DNA of 64,000 bases from CAVPFA01 sp963703655 (GTDB lineage Bacteria > Actinomycetota > Acidimicrobiia > Acidimicrobiales > Bog-793). Position numbers and translations under genes: made by a program. This document shows, piece after piece, positions 35,635 through 44,029 of this stretch (positions are counted from its first letter, which is position 1; each line of letters starts with the position of its first letter). The DNA lies in contig CAVPFA010000003.1 of NCBI GenBank assembly GCA_963703655.1, positions 124,001 through 188,000 on the forward strand, given 5' to 3'. The notes beneath the pieces are model-generated. The model did not search any database and was not told where the DNA came from. It saw nothing but the letters and a program-made list of their open reading frames with translations.

Positions 35635-36675
35635 CTAGGCATCCGGGTACCCGACTCCCGGAGCAGTCGGCGCATGTACCATCCCGCCGGTGTCCACGGA
35701 CGGCTCCCGCACGACCGGGTTGCTCGTCACAAGCGATTCGTAGAAGGTCGTGTTCGGGATGGCCATACACAGGTGAATGTTGACCGGGCCGCCGCCGGCG
35801 ACCTCTGCTCTCAGGCGGAACGAGTCCGCGGTGTGGGCAATTCGCATCGCCCCAGTGAAGCCTGCCTTCAGGCCCGTGCTGGTACGTACGAAGGTGGCGC
35901 ACCCAGACGCTATGAAGTCGGCGGTGTTCATGTGGGCGCCATCGGATGTCTCTGCGACGAGCAATGGGACTCGGATGCGCTCTGCGAGCCACTTGTACGC
36001 CGTCACGTTGAACTCGCGCATGGGTTCCTCGTACCAGAAGTAGCCGGCCTCTGCGAGCGCATGCCCCAGGTAGACAGCGTCGGTGAGGTCGAACCCTGCC
36101 GAGCCGTCGTACATAAGGTCCATCTGGTCGCCCACATGCGCGTGTAGCGCCTGCGCCAGCTGACCGTCGCGCCGTGCATCGCCCCATGCATGAAGCTTGA
36201 TCGCGCCGTAGCCCAGCTCGACGCACTGGTCGGCGACCTCGAGGTACTCCTCGACCGACGAGAACGTGGCCGTCGACGCGTAAGCAGGGATCTCGGTACG
36301 AAAGCCACCAAGAAGCTCGTATACAGGAAGCCCAACGGCTTTGCCGGCTAGGTCCCACAAGGCGATGTCCACTAGGCCCAGGACGTAGATCGGGAATTCC
36401 TCGATCCGGTCCAGCTCCCAAACCCGATGCCAGAGCCACTCTCGTTGCAACGGATCCGCCCCCACCAATTCTGCTCGAAGCCGACGATCAACCAGGTCCT
36501 CGAGGATCACCCCGCGTCGTGACTGAGCCGTGCCCACTAGGCCGTCATCGGTTCGAATCCGCAAAACACCTCCGACCGCCCTTGGCTCGGACCCCGGAAG
36601 ACCAGCCCGCCACCGAAAGGGGGGGTTCCCGGCCGGTATGTCGACTCGTTCTACGTCGACATCTACGATCTTCAT
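35635..36675 (-). CDS. Enolase-superfamily sugar acid dehydratase/racemase (intact)
   Basis: 346 residues from the ATG at 36675, which aligns with the start of its relative at 31126 (both begin MKIVDV) and follows a GGGGGGA segment. Capping domain: GVLRIRTDDGLVGTAQS, GLVDIALWDLAGKAVGLPVYELLGG. Barrel residues: KLH in GAIKLHAWGD, metal ligands Asp in LMYDGSAGFD, Glu in FWYEEPM and Glu in LLVAETSDG. The His of HLCMAIPNTTFYE fits the C-terminal region. It is the first gene of the LacI-controlled operon. The KxH motif is unlike the KxR of the second enzyme, so the two probably act on different acids or stereocentres. Confidence 0.9.
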   Translation of the reverse strand: MKIVDVDVERVDIPAGNPPFRWRAGLPGSEPRAVGGVLRIRTDDGLVGTAQSRRGVILEDLVDRRLRAELVGADPLQREWLWHRVWELDRIEEFPIYVLGLVDIALWDLAGKAVGLPVYELLGGFRTEIPAYASTATFSSVEEYLEVADQCVELGYGAIKLHAWGDARRDGQLAQALHAHVGDQMDLMYDGSAGFDLTDAVYLGHALAEAGYFWYEEPMREFNVTAYKWLAERIRVPLLVAETSDGAHMNTADFIASGCATFVRTSTGLKAGFTGAMRIAHTADSFRLRAEVAGGGPVNIHLCMAIPNTTFYESLVTSNPVVREPSVDTGGMVHAPTAPGVGYPDA

Positions 36676-36826
36676 CGCGCATCCCCCCGGCGTAACTCCA
36701 ATTGACATACCGTTGCCATTTCGTCGGTTGTCCCGTATTGCGGACTTACGGCCTCCGGAGGCTCGCGTTCGACTGGGTCTCGGAGTCGAACCCTTCGCAA
36801 GTCTTGCTCCGCCGACGGTTATCAAG

Positions 36827-36840
36827 GTAGATCGATTTAC
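36827..36840. promoter_or_regulatory. LacI-type operator before the sugar-acid operon
   Basis: GTAGATCGATTTAC is a near-perfect dyad with a central CG, the form bound by LacI/GalR repressors. It is the exact reverse complement of the site at 37135-37148. It lies just downstream of a minus-strand promoter with TTGACA at 36879-36874 and a -10-like TTAGCT at 36856-36851. Confidence 0.75.
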
Positions 36841-37099
36841 TAATCTCTGCAGCTAAGCAGGCCGGCAGTCGCGTGTCAAGGACATCTTTGGATGAACAAA
36901 TGGCCGAGTCGAGGGGCGACGAGGACGAGGTCGGGCGCGGTCTCACGGCCTGCGGCCCGGGCGGCGGCGGGGCTCGCAGGCAGGACGGTGCGTGCGAGTG
37001 GCGGGCTGTTCGGCGTCCCTTGGCCCCCGAGTTGACCGGGACTTCGCCGTTGGGTGGCATTCGGCCCTTGTCAGCCATGCTGGAACGCCCTCTACGTCC
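36841..37099. other. Spacer between the two divergent operator-promoter sites
   Basis: About 260 bases, strongly GC-rich in 36900-37080. Besides the minus-strand promoter at 36851-36879 I see no convincing gene; short open frames here lack RBS and family resemblance. It may simply separate the two operators, or allow DNA looping between them. Confidence 0.5.
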
Positions 37100-37148
37100 T
37101 TGACAGAGCTTGTGCAGCTAGTCTAGGTTCGTCCGTAAATCGATCTAC
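37100..37148 (+). promoter_or_regulatory. Promoter and LacI-type operator of the regulator gene
   Basis: TTGACA (37100-37105), 18 bases, TAGGTT (37124-37129), then the operator GTAAATCGATCTAC at 37135-37148, covering the predicted transcript start. This order, promoter then operator, mirrors the minus-strand site at 36827-36879. It implies autoregulation of the LacI gene and co-regulation of both arms. Confidence 0.72.
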
Positions 37149-37264
37149 GCAAATGTTGGTGCACCTTGCAGTCGTTCATGCGCTGACGGGTCGCGCCCTA
37201 TGAGTTCTTGGTGCCCGATGACACGACATGCCGCCCTCGACAACCGGGGAAAGGAGTGGCGATA

Positions 37265-38401
37265 GTGGCTGTCCCGGCCGAGCGCGAGACAACGAAGCGT
37301 GCGACCATTGGGGACGTCGCACGACTTGCTGGTGTCTCGCCGAGTACGGTCTCAAATGCTTTCAACAAGCGCTCTGGGCGCATGGCTCAGGCGACGGCCG
37401 AGCGAATTCACGAAGCTGCCAAGACACTCCGCTACGTACCCGACGGACTGGCGATACAGCTCAAGCGGGGACATGCGGACACGATCGGATTGATAGTCCC
37501 GTCTGTCGCGAACCCCTTCTGGGGAGAGTTCGTCCGCGCGGTGGAAGAAGCCGCGCTCCGACGGAATTTTGGCGTCCTCGTCGGAAGCAGTGATCGATCT
37601 CTGGAGCGTGAACGCGCCTACACCGACGCGATGTACCAGCAGGGAATCCGGACGATGATTTTCGCATCCTCGCCCGTGTCGGTTGACCACCTGGCATCGC
37701 TGGCCGATAGAGGAATCTTCATCGTCGCGTTCGACCGACGGCTTTACAAGGGTGACTCCGCGAAAATCGACTGTGTCTCCGTCGACAACGTTCGTGGAAG
37801 CGCAATTGCGGTCAAGGCACTTCTGGATTTGGGGCATCGACGGATCGGATTTTTATCAGGGCCGATCAAGACAGCGAGTCGCAAGGATCGGTTCGCTGGG
37901 TATCGCAGCACACTCGCTTCTGCTGGGATCAAACTTGACCGCACTTGCGTCTGGGAAGGCACGAAGGACAGCGCCTTCGGGGATCCTGAGGGAGCTGACC
38001 TGGGCCGTGCGGGAGCATTCGCACTTGTCAGCCAGCCTAATCCTGTCACTGCCATCTTGGCGATCAACGACATGTACGCTCTCGGTGCATACGCTGGCGT
38101 TCGGGCGGCGGGACTGCAAGTACCGAGTGATGTCTCGATCATCGGCTTCGACGACATCGTGTTTGCGAGCCTCGTCGAACCCGCACTCTCAACGGTTCGA
38201 CAGCCCGTACGGCTGATGGCTGACGCTGCAGTGGACCGTCTGGTCGTACGTCTTCGCGAGGGCGAGGGGACTGGCCATCTTCGCATGGAATTTCATCCGG
38301 AGTTGGTCATGCGATCATCTACTACCGTCCCACGGTCCGCTAAAGTGCCCAGGACACGGACCCCACAGGCCGATCGCCAAACGGCAAATGGGGCCGGATG
38401 A
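37265..38401 (+). CDS. LacI/GalR-family transcriptional repressor
   Basis: 378 residues from the GTG at 37265; AAAGGAG lies eight bases before it. Other in-frame GTGs at 37208 and 37256 are less well spaced. HTH: RATIGDVARLAGVSPSTVSNAFNKRS. The hinge and periplasmic-binding-type core follow (ADTIGLIVPSVANPFWGEFVRAVEEAA, ALLDLGHRRIGFLSGP, ILAINDMYALGAYAGVRAAGLQVP, VSIIGFDDI). The last 25 residues are a basic, disordered tail. Inducer is presumably a sugar or sugar acid handled by the surrounding genes. Confidence 0.94.
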   Translation: MAVPAERETTKRATIGDVARLAGVSPSTVSNAFNKRSGRMAQATAERIHEAAKTLRYVPDGLAIQLKRGHADTIGLIVPSVANPFWGEFVRAVEEAALRRNFGVLVGSSDRSLERERAYTDAMYQQGIRTMIFASSPVSVDHLASLADRGIFIVAFDRRLYKGDSAKIDCVSVDNVRGSAIAVKALLDLGHRRIGFLSGPIKTASRKDRFAGYRSTLASAGIKLDRTCVWEGTKDSAFGDPEGADLGRAGAFALVSQPNPVTAILAINDMYALGAYAGVRAAGLQVPSDVSIIGFDDIVFASLVEPALSTVRQPVRLMADAAVDRLVVRLREGEGTGHLRMEFHPELVMRSSTTVPRSAKVPRTRTPQADRQTANGAG

Positions 38402-38419
38402 GATCGGTTACGACACCGC

Positions 38420-39205
38420 ATGAACCGCGTCTCGGAAGCCGAGATCAGCGCGATGTCTGATCTTGCCGGCCAAGTGGCGCTCGTGAGCGGCGGGGCAATC
38501 GGCATCGGGCGCGAAGTAGCCTTGGGCCTTGCTGCGGCGGGCGCCGAAATCGCCATCAGCTACCGAACTCACAACCCCGATGAACTTGTTCGATCAACGG
38601 CAGATTTGGGCAAGAAGGCGCTGGCCCTGCCCTTGGACGCCGCGAACTCCCGCAGCGTCGAGGAAGTAGTCGAGGAGGTATACCGTCGGTTTGGAAAGCT
38701 GGACATCGTCGTCGCGAATGCTGGGGGCCTCCTGAAGCGGGTCCCGTTAGCCACAATGTCCGACGATCATTGGAGGGACGTCCTCGAGACAAACCTATCC
38801 AGCGCCTTTTACCTTGCCAGGGCAAGCATTAAGCACATAAGCAAACCTGGCGGACGGATCATATTGATATCGTCGATGGCGGCGTACACTGGCGGTTCCT
38901 TGGGGGCTGGAGCCTACGCGGCGGCGAAGGCCGGCATGCTGGGTCTGACGCGAGGACTGGCCAAGGAATTGGCACCTTTGGGCATCACCGTCAATGCCGT
39001 TGCTCCAGGGCTCATACTCGGGACTCCTTTTCATGAGAGGTTCACCAAAGTCGAGGACCAAGTAGCGGCGGTGGCGCGCCTTCCCGTGGGGCGACCCGGG
39101 TCGCCTGCCGACGTGGCTGGGCTGGTCGTGTATCTGGCCTCGACACAAGCGGGATTCATTACAGGGGAGACGATCAAAGTCACTGGGGGTCAGGAACTCT
39201 CATAG
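38420..39205 (+). CDS. SDR dehydrogenase, probable sugar (1-)dehydrogenase
   Basis: 261 residues; an ATG at 38453 (MSDLAGQVALVSGG) is an equally good start. Cofactor loop SGGAIGIGREVALGL, catalytic Ser in LISSMAAYTGG, YAAAK for YxxxK, and C-terminal ITGETIKVTGGQELS. Sits 18 bases after lacI and nine before the SMP-30 gene, suggesting oxidation of an aldose to its lactone, which the next gene would open. A 3-oxoacyl reductase activity is the default alternative for such sequences. Confidence 0.86.
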   Translation: MNRVSEAEISAMSDLAGQVALVSGGAIGIGREVALGLAAAGAEIAISYRTHNPDELVRSTADLGKKALALPLDAANSRSVEEVVEEVYRRFGKLDIVVANAGGLLKRVPLATMSDDHWRDVLETNLSSAFYLARASIKHISKPGGRIILISSMAAYTGGSLGAGAYAAAKAGMLGLTRGLAKELAPLGITVNAVAPGLILGTPFHERFTKVEDQVAAVARLPVGRPGSPADVAGLVVYLASTQAGFITGETIKVTGGQELS

Positions 39206-39214
39206 GATGCCCGG

Positions 39215-40108
39215 GTGACCATTCAGGAAGCAAGGGCCGAGCCGGTACTCGAGGTCGGGGCCATGCTGGGAGAAGGGCCCGTGTGGGACGACCGCGAGCA
39301 AGCGCTCATGTTCGTCGACATCCTCGGCGAGCGAGTCCACCGGTTTCGTCCGGGCACAGCCGGACACTCCTCGTTCCCCACGGAAGGGCCCGTTGGGGCG
39401 GTCGTGCTGCGCGAGGACGGCGGCCTGGTGCTCGCACTTCGCGACCGCTTCGTGCTCGCGGACCCCTCGGGACAACCTCAGGTCCCCGTCGAGGGATTTC
39501 GTGCCGGCGGACAGGTCGTCCGCTTCAATGACGGCAAGGTCGATCCCTGGGGTCGTTTTGTCGCGGGCACAATGGCCCTGGGCGAGTCCAAGCCCATCGG
39601 ATCGCTGTACATGCTCTGGCCCGACCAGTCGGTGACGACCCTTCTCGAGCACGTGACAATCTCCAACGGACTGGCGTGGAGCGCGGACCTTCGGACCCTT
39701 TACTACATCGACACGCCGACGCGTCGCGTCGACGCGTTCGACGTCGATCCGGACACCGGCGCGCTCTCTGGTCGGCGACCGATCATCGCGGTGCACGACG
39801 GACTGCCCGACGGCATGGCGATGGACGACGATGGTTGCTTGTGGGTCGCACTCTGGGACGGAGGACGCGTCGACCGGTACGGGACTGACGGGCAGCTGCT
39901 GGAGGTCGTGCGGGTCCCCGAGGGTGGTCACGTCACCAGTGCGGCATTCGGTGGGGCCGGGATGTCCACGCTCTACGTGACCACGGCTCGCACGGGTCTG
40001 AGCGACGCAGAGCTGGAGCTCGCACCCCATGCTGGAGACCTGTTCGCCTTCGAGGCGTCCATCACAGGACCGGTGCCCTTTCGGTTTGCGAGCTCCGCGA
40101 AAAACTAG
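39215..40108 (+). CDS. SMP-30/gluconolactonase family lactonase
   Basis: 297 residues, six-bladed propeller. Metal-site residues: Glu in MLGEGPVWDD, Asn in ISNGLAWSADLRTLYYIDTP and Asp in GLPDGMAMDDDGCLWVALWDGG. Opens sugar 1,4- or 1,5-lactones to acids. GTG start at 39215. Together with the upstream SDR and the two dehydratases it completes a non-phosphorylating oxidative sugar route: dehydrogenase, lactonase, dehydratase, aldolase. Confidence 0.92.
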   Translation: MTIQEARAEPVLEVGAMLGEGPVWDDREQALMFVDILGERVHRFRPGTAGHSSFPTEGPVGAVVLREDGGLVLALRDRFVLADPSGQPQVPVEGFRAGGQVVRFNDGKVDPWGRFVAGTMALGESKPIGSLYMLWPDQSVTTLLEHVTISNGLAWSADLRTLYYIDTPTRRVDAFDVDPDTGALSGRRPIIAVHDGLPDGMAMDDDGCLWVALWDGGRVDRYGTDGQLLEVVRVPEGGHVTSAAFGGAGMSTLYVTTARTGLSDAELELAPHAGDLFAFEASITGPVPFRFASSAKN

Positions 40109-40179
40109 GGGCAGAGTCTTGCTCATTCGGGCAACTCGACCAGCAGGTGCCGCGCTCGACCTCTTGCAGTTCCGGGCGA

Positions 40180-41367
40180 TCAGTCAGTGATGGCCTGGGT
40201 CGTAGCGAGGTCGAAGAAGTGGATCCGGCCAGGGTCGAGTTGGAAGCGCACTCGGCTCCCGGTGCTCAGGCGCGCGCGGGCGTCTACACGGGCAACGCCC
40301 TCCCCGGCCTTGGCGAGCGCCCCCTGGCTCAGCCCCTCAGCGTCTTCGTCCTTGGTGCTCGCAACCTCGATTTGTCGCGCATCGCTCGTGAAGTGGACGA
40401 GCTGCTCGGAGCCAAGGGCTTCGACTAGTTCCACGTTGCCTTCGAATACCGCCGATGTCTCCTCGGCCGAGACCTCATCGGTCCGGAGTATCGGGAGGTC
40501 TTCGGGCCGGATCCCGACGACGACGGATCGGTTTGCGTATCCGCGCAACCCCGGGCGTGCGCTGAGCACCGTCTCGGGCAACGGGATCTTCTGGCTTCCG
40601 ATGAGAACGAAGCCCGCCTCCGCGCCGACCGTGGCCTCGAAAAGGTTCATGGCGGGCGATCCCATGAAGCCGGCAACGAAGAGGTTGGTCGGGTTGTCGT
40701 AGAGGGCCTGCGGGCTGTCGCACTGCTGAAGCACTCCCGCGCTCAGTACCGCCACGCGGTCCCCCATGGTCATGGCTTCCACCTGGTCGTGGGTGACATA
40801 CAGCGTCGCCACGCCGACGCGCCGCTGTATGCGGGAGACCTCGGCTCTCATCTGGACGCGGAGCTTCGCGTCGAGGTTGGACAGCGGCTCGTCCATCAAG
40901 AACACACTCGGCTCGCGCACTATCGCCCGACCCATTGCCACCCGCTGGCGCTGACCACCTGAGAGTTGTCCGGGCTTTCGGTCGATCCATTCGGTGAGGC
41001 CCAAGAGCTCGGCGGTCTCGCGCACCTTCCTTTTGATCTCCGACTTGGGCACCTTTCGCAGCTTCAACGCGAAACCGATGTTTTCGGCGACCGTCATGTG
41101 CGGGTAAAGGGCGTAGTTCTGGAACACCATGGCGATATCACGGTCCTTCGGCGAAACGTCGTTCACAACGCGCCCGCTGATGCTCAACGTCCCCTGCGTG
41201 ACGTCTTCCAGGCCGGCGACCATGCGCAGGGCAGTCGTCTTCCCGCACCCCGAAGGCCCGACGAGGACCATGAACTCACCGTCGGCGACGTCCAAATCGA
41301 GCTCGTCGACCGCCTTGAAACCGTTCGGGTAGACCTTGGTTACCTTTTCGAGGGTGATCGGCGCCAT
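40180..41367 (-). CDS. Sugar ABC transporter ATP-binding protein, UgpC/MsmK type
   Basis: 395 residues. Walker A GPSGCGKTTALRMVAGLE, Q-loop FQNYALYPHMTV, signature LSGGQRQRVAMGRAI, Walker B SVFLMDEPLSNLD, H-loop YVTHDQVEAMTM. Beyond residue ~240 comes the TOBE/regulatory domain typical of MalK-UgpC proteins. ATG at 41367 is preferred over the GTG one codon earlier because of spacing to AGGAG. The importer at 32-35 kb lacks its own ATPase, so this is the likely partner, though such ATPases may serve several importers. Confidence 0.94.
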   Translation of the reverse strand: MAPITLEKVTKVYPNGFKAVDELDLDVADGEFMVLVGPSGCGKTTALRMVAGLEDVTQGTLSISGRVVNDVSPKDRDIAMVFQNYALYPHMTVAENIGFALKLRKVPKSEIKRKVRETAELLGLTEWIDRKPGQLSGGQRQRVAMGRAIVREPSVFLMDEPLSNLDAKLRVQMRAEVSRIQRRVGVATLYVTHDQVEAMTMGDRVAVLSAGVLQQCDSPQALYDNPTNLFVAGFMGSPAMNLFEATVGAEAGFVLIGSQKIPLPETVLSARPGLRGYANRSVVVGIRPEDLPILRTDEVSAEETSAVFEGNVELVEALGSEQLVHFTSDARQIEVASTKDEDAEGLSQGALAKAGEGVARVDARARLSTGSRVRFQLDPGRIHFFDLATTQAITD

Positions 41368-41438
41368 CACTTCTCCTTTTCGAGACTCCCCGGAGCGTCG
41401 CGAGGTGCACGCAGAAGCGTAATCCGAACTGCTCTGAG

Positions 41439-41870
41439 TTAGCCGGTCCGGGCGTTGAGGCCGGCAGCTTCGATCCCTTCTACCGCGGCCGCCTCATCGT
41501 TCTCCGAGGTGTCCCCGGTGACGCCGACGGCCCCGACGATCTCGGACGCCTCGTCGATCACCAGCACTCCGCCGGGTACGGGGATCAACGCCCCACCGAA
41601 CGCCGCGGTGACAGCAGCAACGAAATAGGGCTGCTGCTCGGCGCGCGCCATGAGGGCGCGGGACCCGATTCCCATGCCGAGTGCCCCGTAAGCCTTTCCG
41701 TGGGCGATCTGGAACCGGAGGTTCGACGCCCCGTCCTCACGATCGAACGCCTTGACATTGCCACCAGCGTCGAGGACGATCACCGCAAGAGGGGCCAATC
41801 CCAGCCGATGACCGGCCTCGAGGACCCCCGCGATGATCTGGCGAGCCCGTTCGAGGGCGATCCCGGTCAC
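41439..41870 (-). CDS. GlcG/HbpS-family protein
   Basis: 143 residues. Typical heme-degrading/GlcG-like pattern: LAPLAVIVLDAGGNVKAFDREDGASNLR, then AHGKAYGALGMGIGSRAL and ALIPVPGGVLVIDEASEIVGAVGVTGDTSENDEAAAVEGI. GTG start overlaps the stop of malate synthase by four bases. GlcG proteins are found with glycolate/glyoxylate genes, and their precise function is unsettled; a heme- or cobalamin-binding role is proposed for relatives. Confidence 0.88.
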   Translation of the reverse strand: MTGIALERARQIIAGVLEAGHRLGLAPLAVIVLDAGGNVKAFDREDGASNLRFQIAHGKAYGALGMGIGSRALMARAEQQPYFVAAVTAAFGGALIPVPGGVLVIDEASEIVGAVGVTGDTSENDEAAAVEGIEAAGLNARTG

Positions 41871-44029
41871 TTGGCGCCGTCGATCTGCGCCTTGCGCTCG
41901 AGGCGGCGGGCGTGCAGGACTGGCTCTGTATAACCCGACGGTTGCTCGACGCCCGTCAGGACCAGGTCGCAGGCGGCCTCAAACGCCGCGCCGTCGAAGG
42001 CGGGGGCTATTGGGAGGTACGCGGGGTCATCGGTGTTCTGAGCGTCGACCACCGCGGCCATCCGCCGCAGAGTAGTCAGGACTTGGTCCCGGTCGACGAT
42101 ACCGTGATGCAGCCAGTTGGCTATGTGCTGCGACGAGATCCTGCAGGTGGCCCGGTCCTCCATGAGCGCCACGTCATGAATGTCGGGCACCTTGGAACAT
42201 CCGACCCCCTGGTCCACCCACCGGACTGCGTAGCCCAGGATCCCCTGAGCGTTGTTCTCCAGTTCTTGGCGGATCTCGTCGTCGCTCCAGCTCGGATCGG
42301 CCGATACGGGGATCGAAAGCAGGTCCTCGACCGTCGTCCGAGTTTGCCCGGCAAGGCGCGCCTGCTGCTCGGCGACGTTCACCCGGTGGTAGTGGGTGGC
42401 ATGCAGTGTCGCCGCCGTCGGTGACGGTACCCAGGCGCAGTTCGCCCCGGCCCGGGGGTGGCCGATCTTCTCCCGCAGCATGTCCGCCATGAGGTCGGGA
42501 GCGGCCCACATTCCCTTGCCGATCTGAGCCCGCCCTTTCAGGCCGCAGGCCAAACCGACGTCGACATTGTTGTCCTCGTAGGCCTGCAGCCATCGCTGGG
42601 ACCTCATTTCCGCCTTGCGGACCATCGGGCCTGCCTGCATGGACGTGTGGATCTCGTCACCGGTACGGTCGAGAAACCCGGTGTTGATGAACGCGATACG
42701 CCCGGCGGTGGCCCGGATGCACTCGGTCAGGTTCAGAGTCGTCCGTCGCTCCTCGTCCATAAGGCCGATCTTCACCGTGAGCGGGGGCAGGTCCAGGATC
42801 GTTTCGACGAAAGCGAACACCTCGTCCGTGAACGCCACCTCGTCGGCACCGTGCATCTTTGGTTTGACCACGTACACCGAACCGCAGCGGGAATTGATGG
42901 CGTCGGTGCCGTGAACCAGATCATGCTTGGCGGCCAGGACCGTCACCAGGGCATCGAGCAGCCCTTCGGGCACCTCACGGCCCTCCCGGTCGAGCACGGC
43001 GTTGGTCGTCATGAGGAGTCCGACGTTGCGCACCAGCATGAGGGCTCGGCCGGGCAAGGTGGCCGTGGTGCCGTCCGGGCTCACGATCTTGCGGTCCTCG
43101 GCCAGACGCCGGGTGATCGCCCGCCCGCCCTTGGTCACCTGCGCGGACAGGTCACCTTTCATCAACCCCAGCCAGTTGCGGTACACCGCGACCTTGTCGG
43201 CCGCGTCCACCGCAGCGACCGAGTCCTCGCAATCCATGATCGACGTCACCGCGGACTCGATCACCACGTCGGCCACGCCGGCCTGGTCATCGCGCCCGAC
43301 AGGGTGCCCGGTGTCGATGACCAGCTCGATGTGGAGGCCATGGTGACGGAGGAGGATCGAGGACGGAGCGGCCGCTTCGCCCAGGTGACCGGCGAAGCTC
43401 GAGGGGTCGGCCAGCTGTGCCGGGCCTTCGGGCAGGTCCGCAACGAGGTTGCCGTCGAGGACGCTGTAGCGGAGCACCTTGGTGTGCGAACCGCCCGCCA
43501 GGGGGACCACTTCGTCGAGGAACGAACGAACCCAGGCGATGACCACGGCACCGCGCCCGGGATCGTACGGACCAGGCAGCGGCGGCGACCCAAGGGCATC
43601 GGTGCCGTACAGGGCGTCATAAAGCGAGCCCCAGCGGGCGTTGGCCGCGTTGAGGGCGTACCGCGCGTTCATCACCGGGACTACAAGCTGCGGCCCGGCG
43701 ATCTCCGCGATCTCTGGGTCGACGCCGGTGGTCATGATGTCAAACCTCGGTCCCGGTGTCACCAGGTAACCGATCTCTTGCAAGAAGGCCTTGTAGCTGG
43801 CCTCCTCGAAGGGGTGGTCTTGGTGCCACCGATCGATCTGGGCCTGCAACCGGGCTCGCTCGTCGAGCAAAGCGGCGTTGCGAGCCGCGAACCGCTCGAC
43901 GAGCGAGGCCAGTCCCAGCCAGAAGGACCCTGCATCGGTTCGAGACCCAGGAAGAGCCTCGTCCACCACGAAACGGTGCAGCGCGGCATCGATCCGGAGC
44001 CCCTCGACGTCGACGTAGCCTTCCATCAT
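41867..44029 (-). CDS. glcB: Malate synthase G
   Basis: Condenses glyoxylate with acetyl-CoA to malate. 720 residues, the monomeric G type. Markers: AVNAANARWGSLYDALYGTDA, DCEDSVAAVDAADKV, MLVRNVGLLMTTNAVLD, SRCGSVYVVKPKMHG, IGLMDEERRTTLNL, FINTGFLDRTGDEIHTSM, SFT-type block GANCAWVPSPTAATLHATHYH. Start ATG at 44029 overlaps the stop of the FAD oxidoreductase gene. With the GlcG-like gene behind it, this is a glycolate/glyoxylate utilisation unit. Confidence 0.96.
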   Translation of the reverse strand: MMEGYVDVEGLRIDAALHRFVVDEALPGSRTDAGSFWLGLASLVERFAARNAALLDERARLQAQIDRWHQDHPFEEASYKAFLQEIGYLVTPGPRFDIMTTGVDPEIAEIAGPQLVVPVMNARYALNAANARWGSLYDALYGTDALGSPPLPGPYDPGRGAVVIAWVRSFLDEVVPLAGGSHTKVLRYSVLDGNLVADLPEGPAQLADPSSFAGHLGEAAAPSSILLRHHGLHIELVIDTGHPVGRDDQAGVADVVIESAVTSIMDCEDSVAAVDAADKVAVYRNWLGLMKGDLSAQVTKGGRAITRRLAEDRKIVSPDGTTATLPGRALMLVRNVGLLMTTNAVLDREGREVPEGLLDALVTVLAAKHDLVHGTDAINSRCGSVYVVKPKMHGADEVAFTDEVFAFVETILDLPPLTVKIGLMDEERRTTLNLTECIRATAGRIAFINTGFLDRTGDEIHTSMQAGPMVRKAEMRSQRWLQAYEDNNVDVGLACGLKGRAQIGKGMWAAPDLMADMLREKIGHPRAGANCAWVPSPTAATLHATHYHRVNVAEQQARLAGQTRTTVEDLLSIPVSADPSWSDDEIRQELENNAQGILGYAVRWVDQGVGCSKVPDIHDVALMEDRATCRISSQHIANWLHHGIVDRDQVLTTLRRMAAVVDAQNTDDPAYLPIAPAFDGAAFEAACDLVLTGVEQPSGYTEPVLHARRLERKAQIDGAK

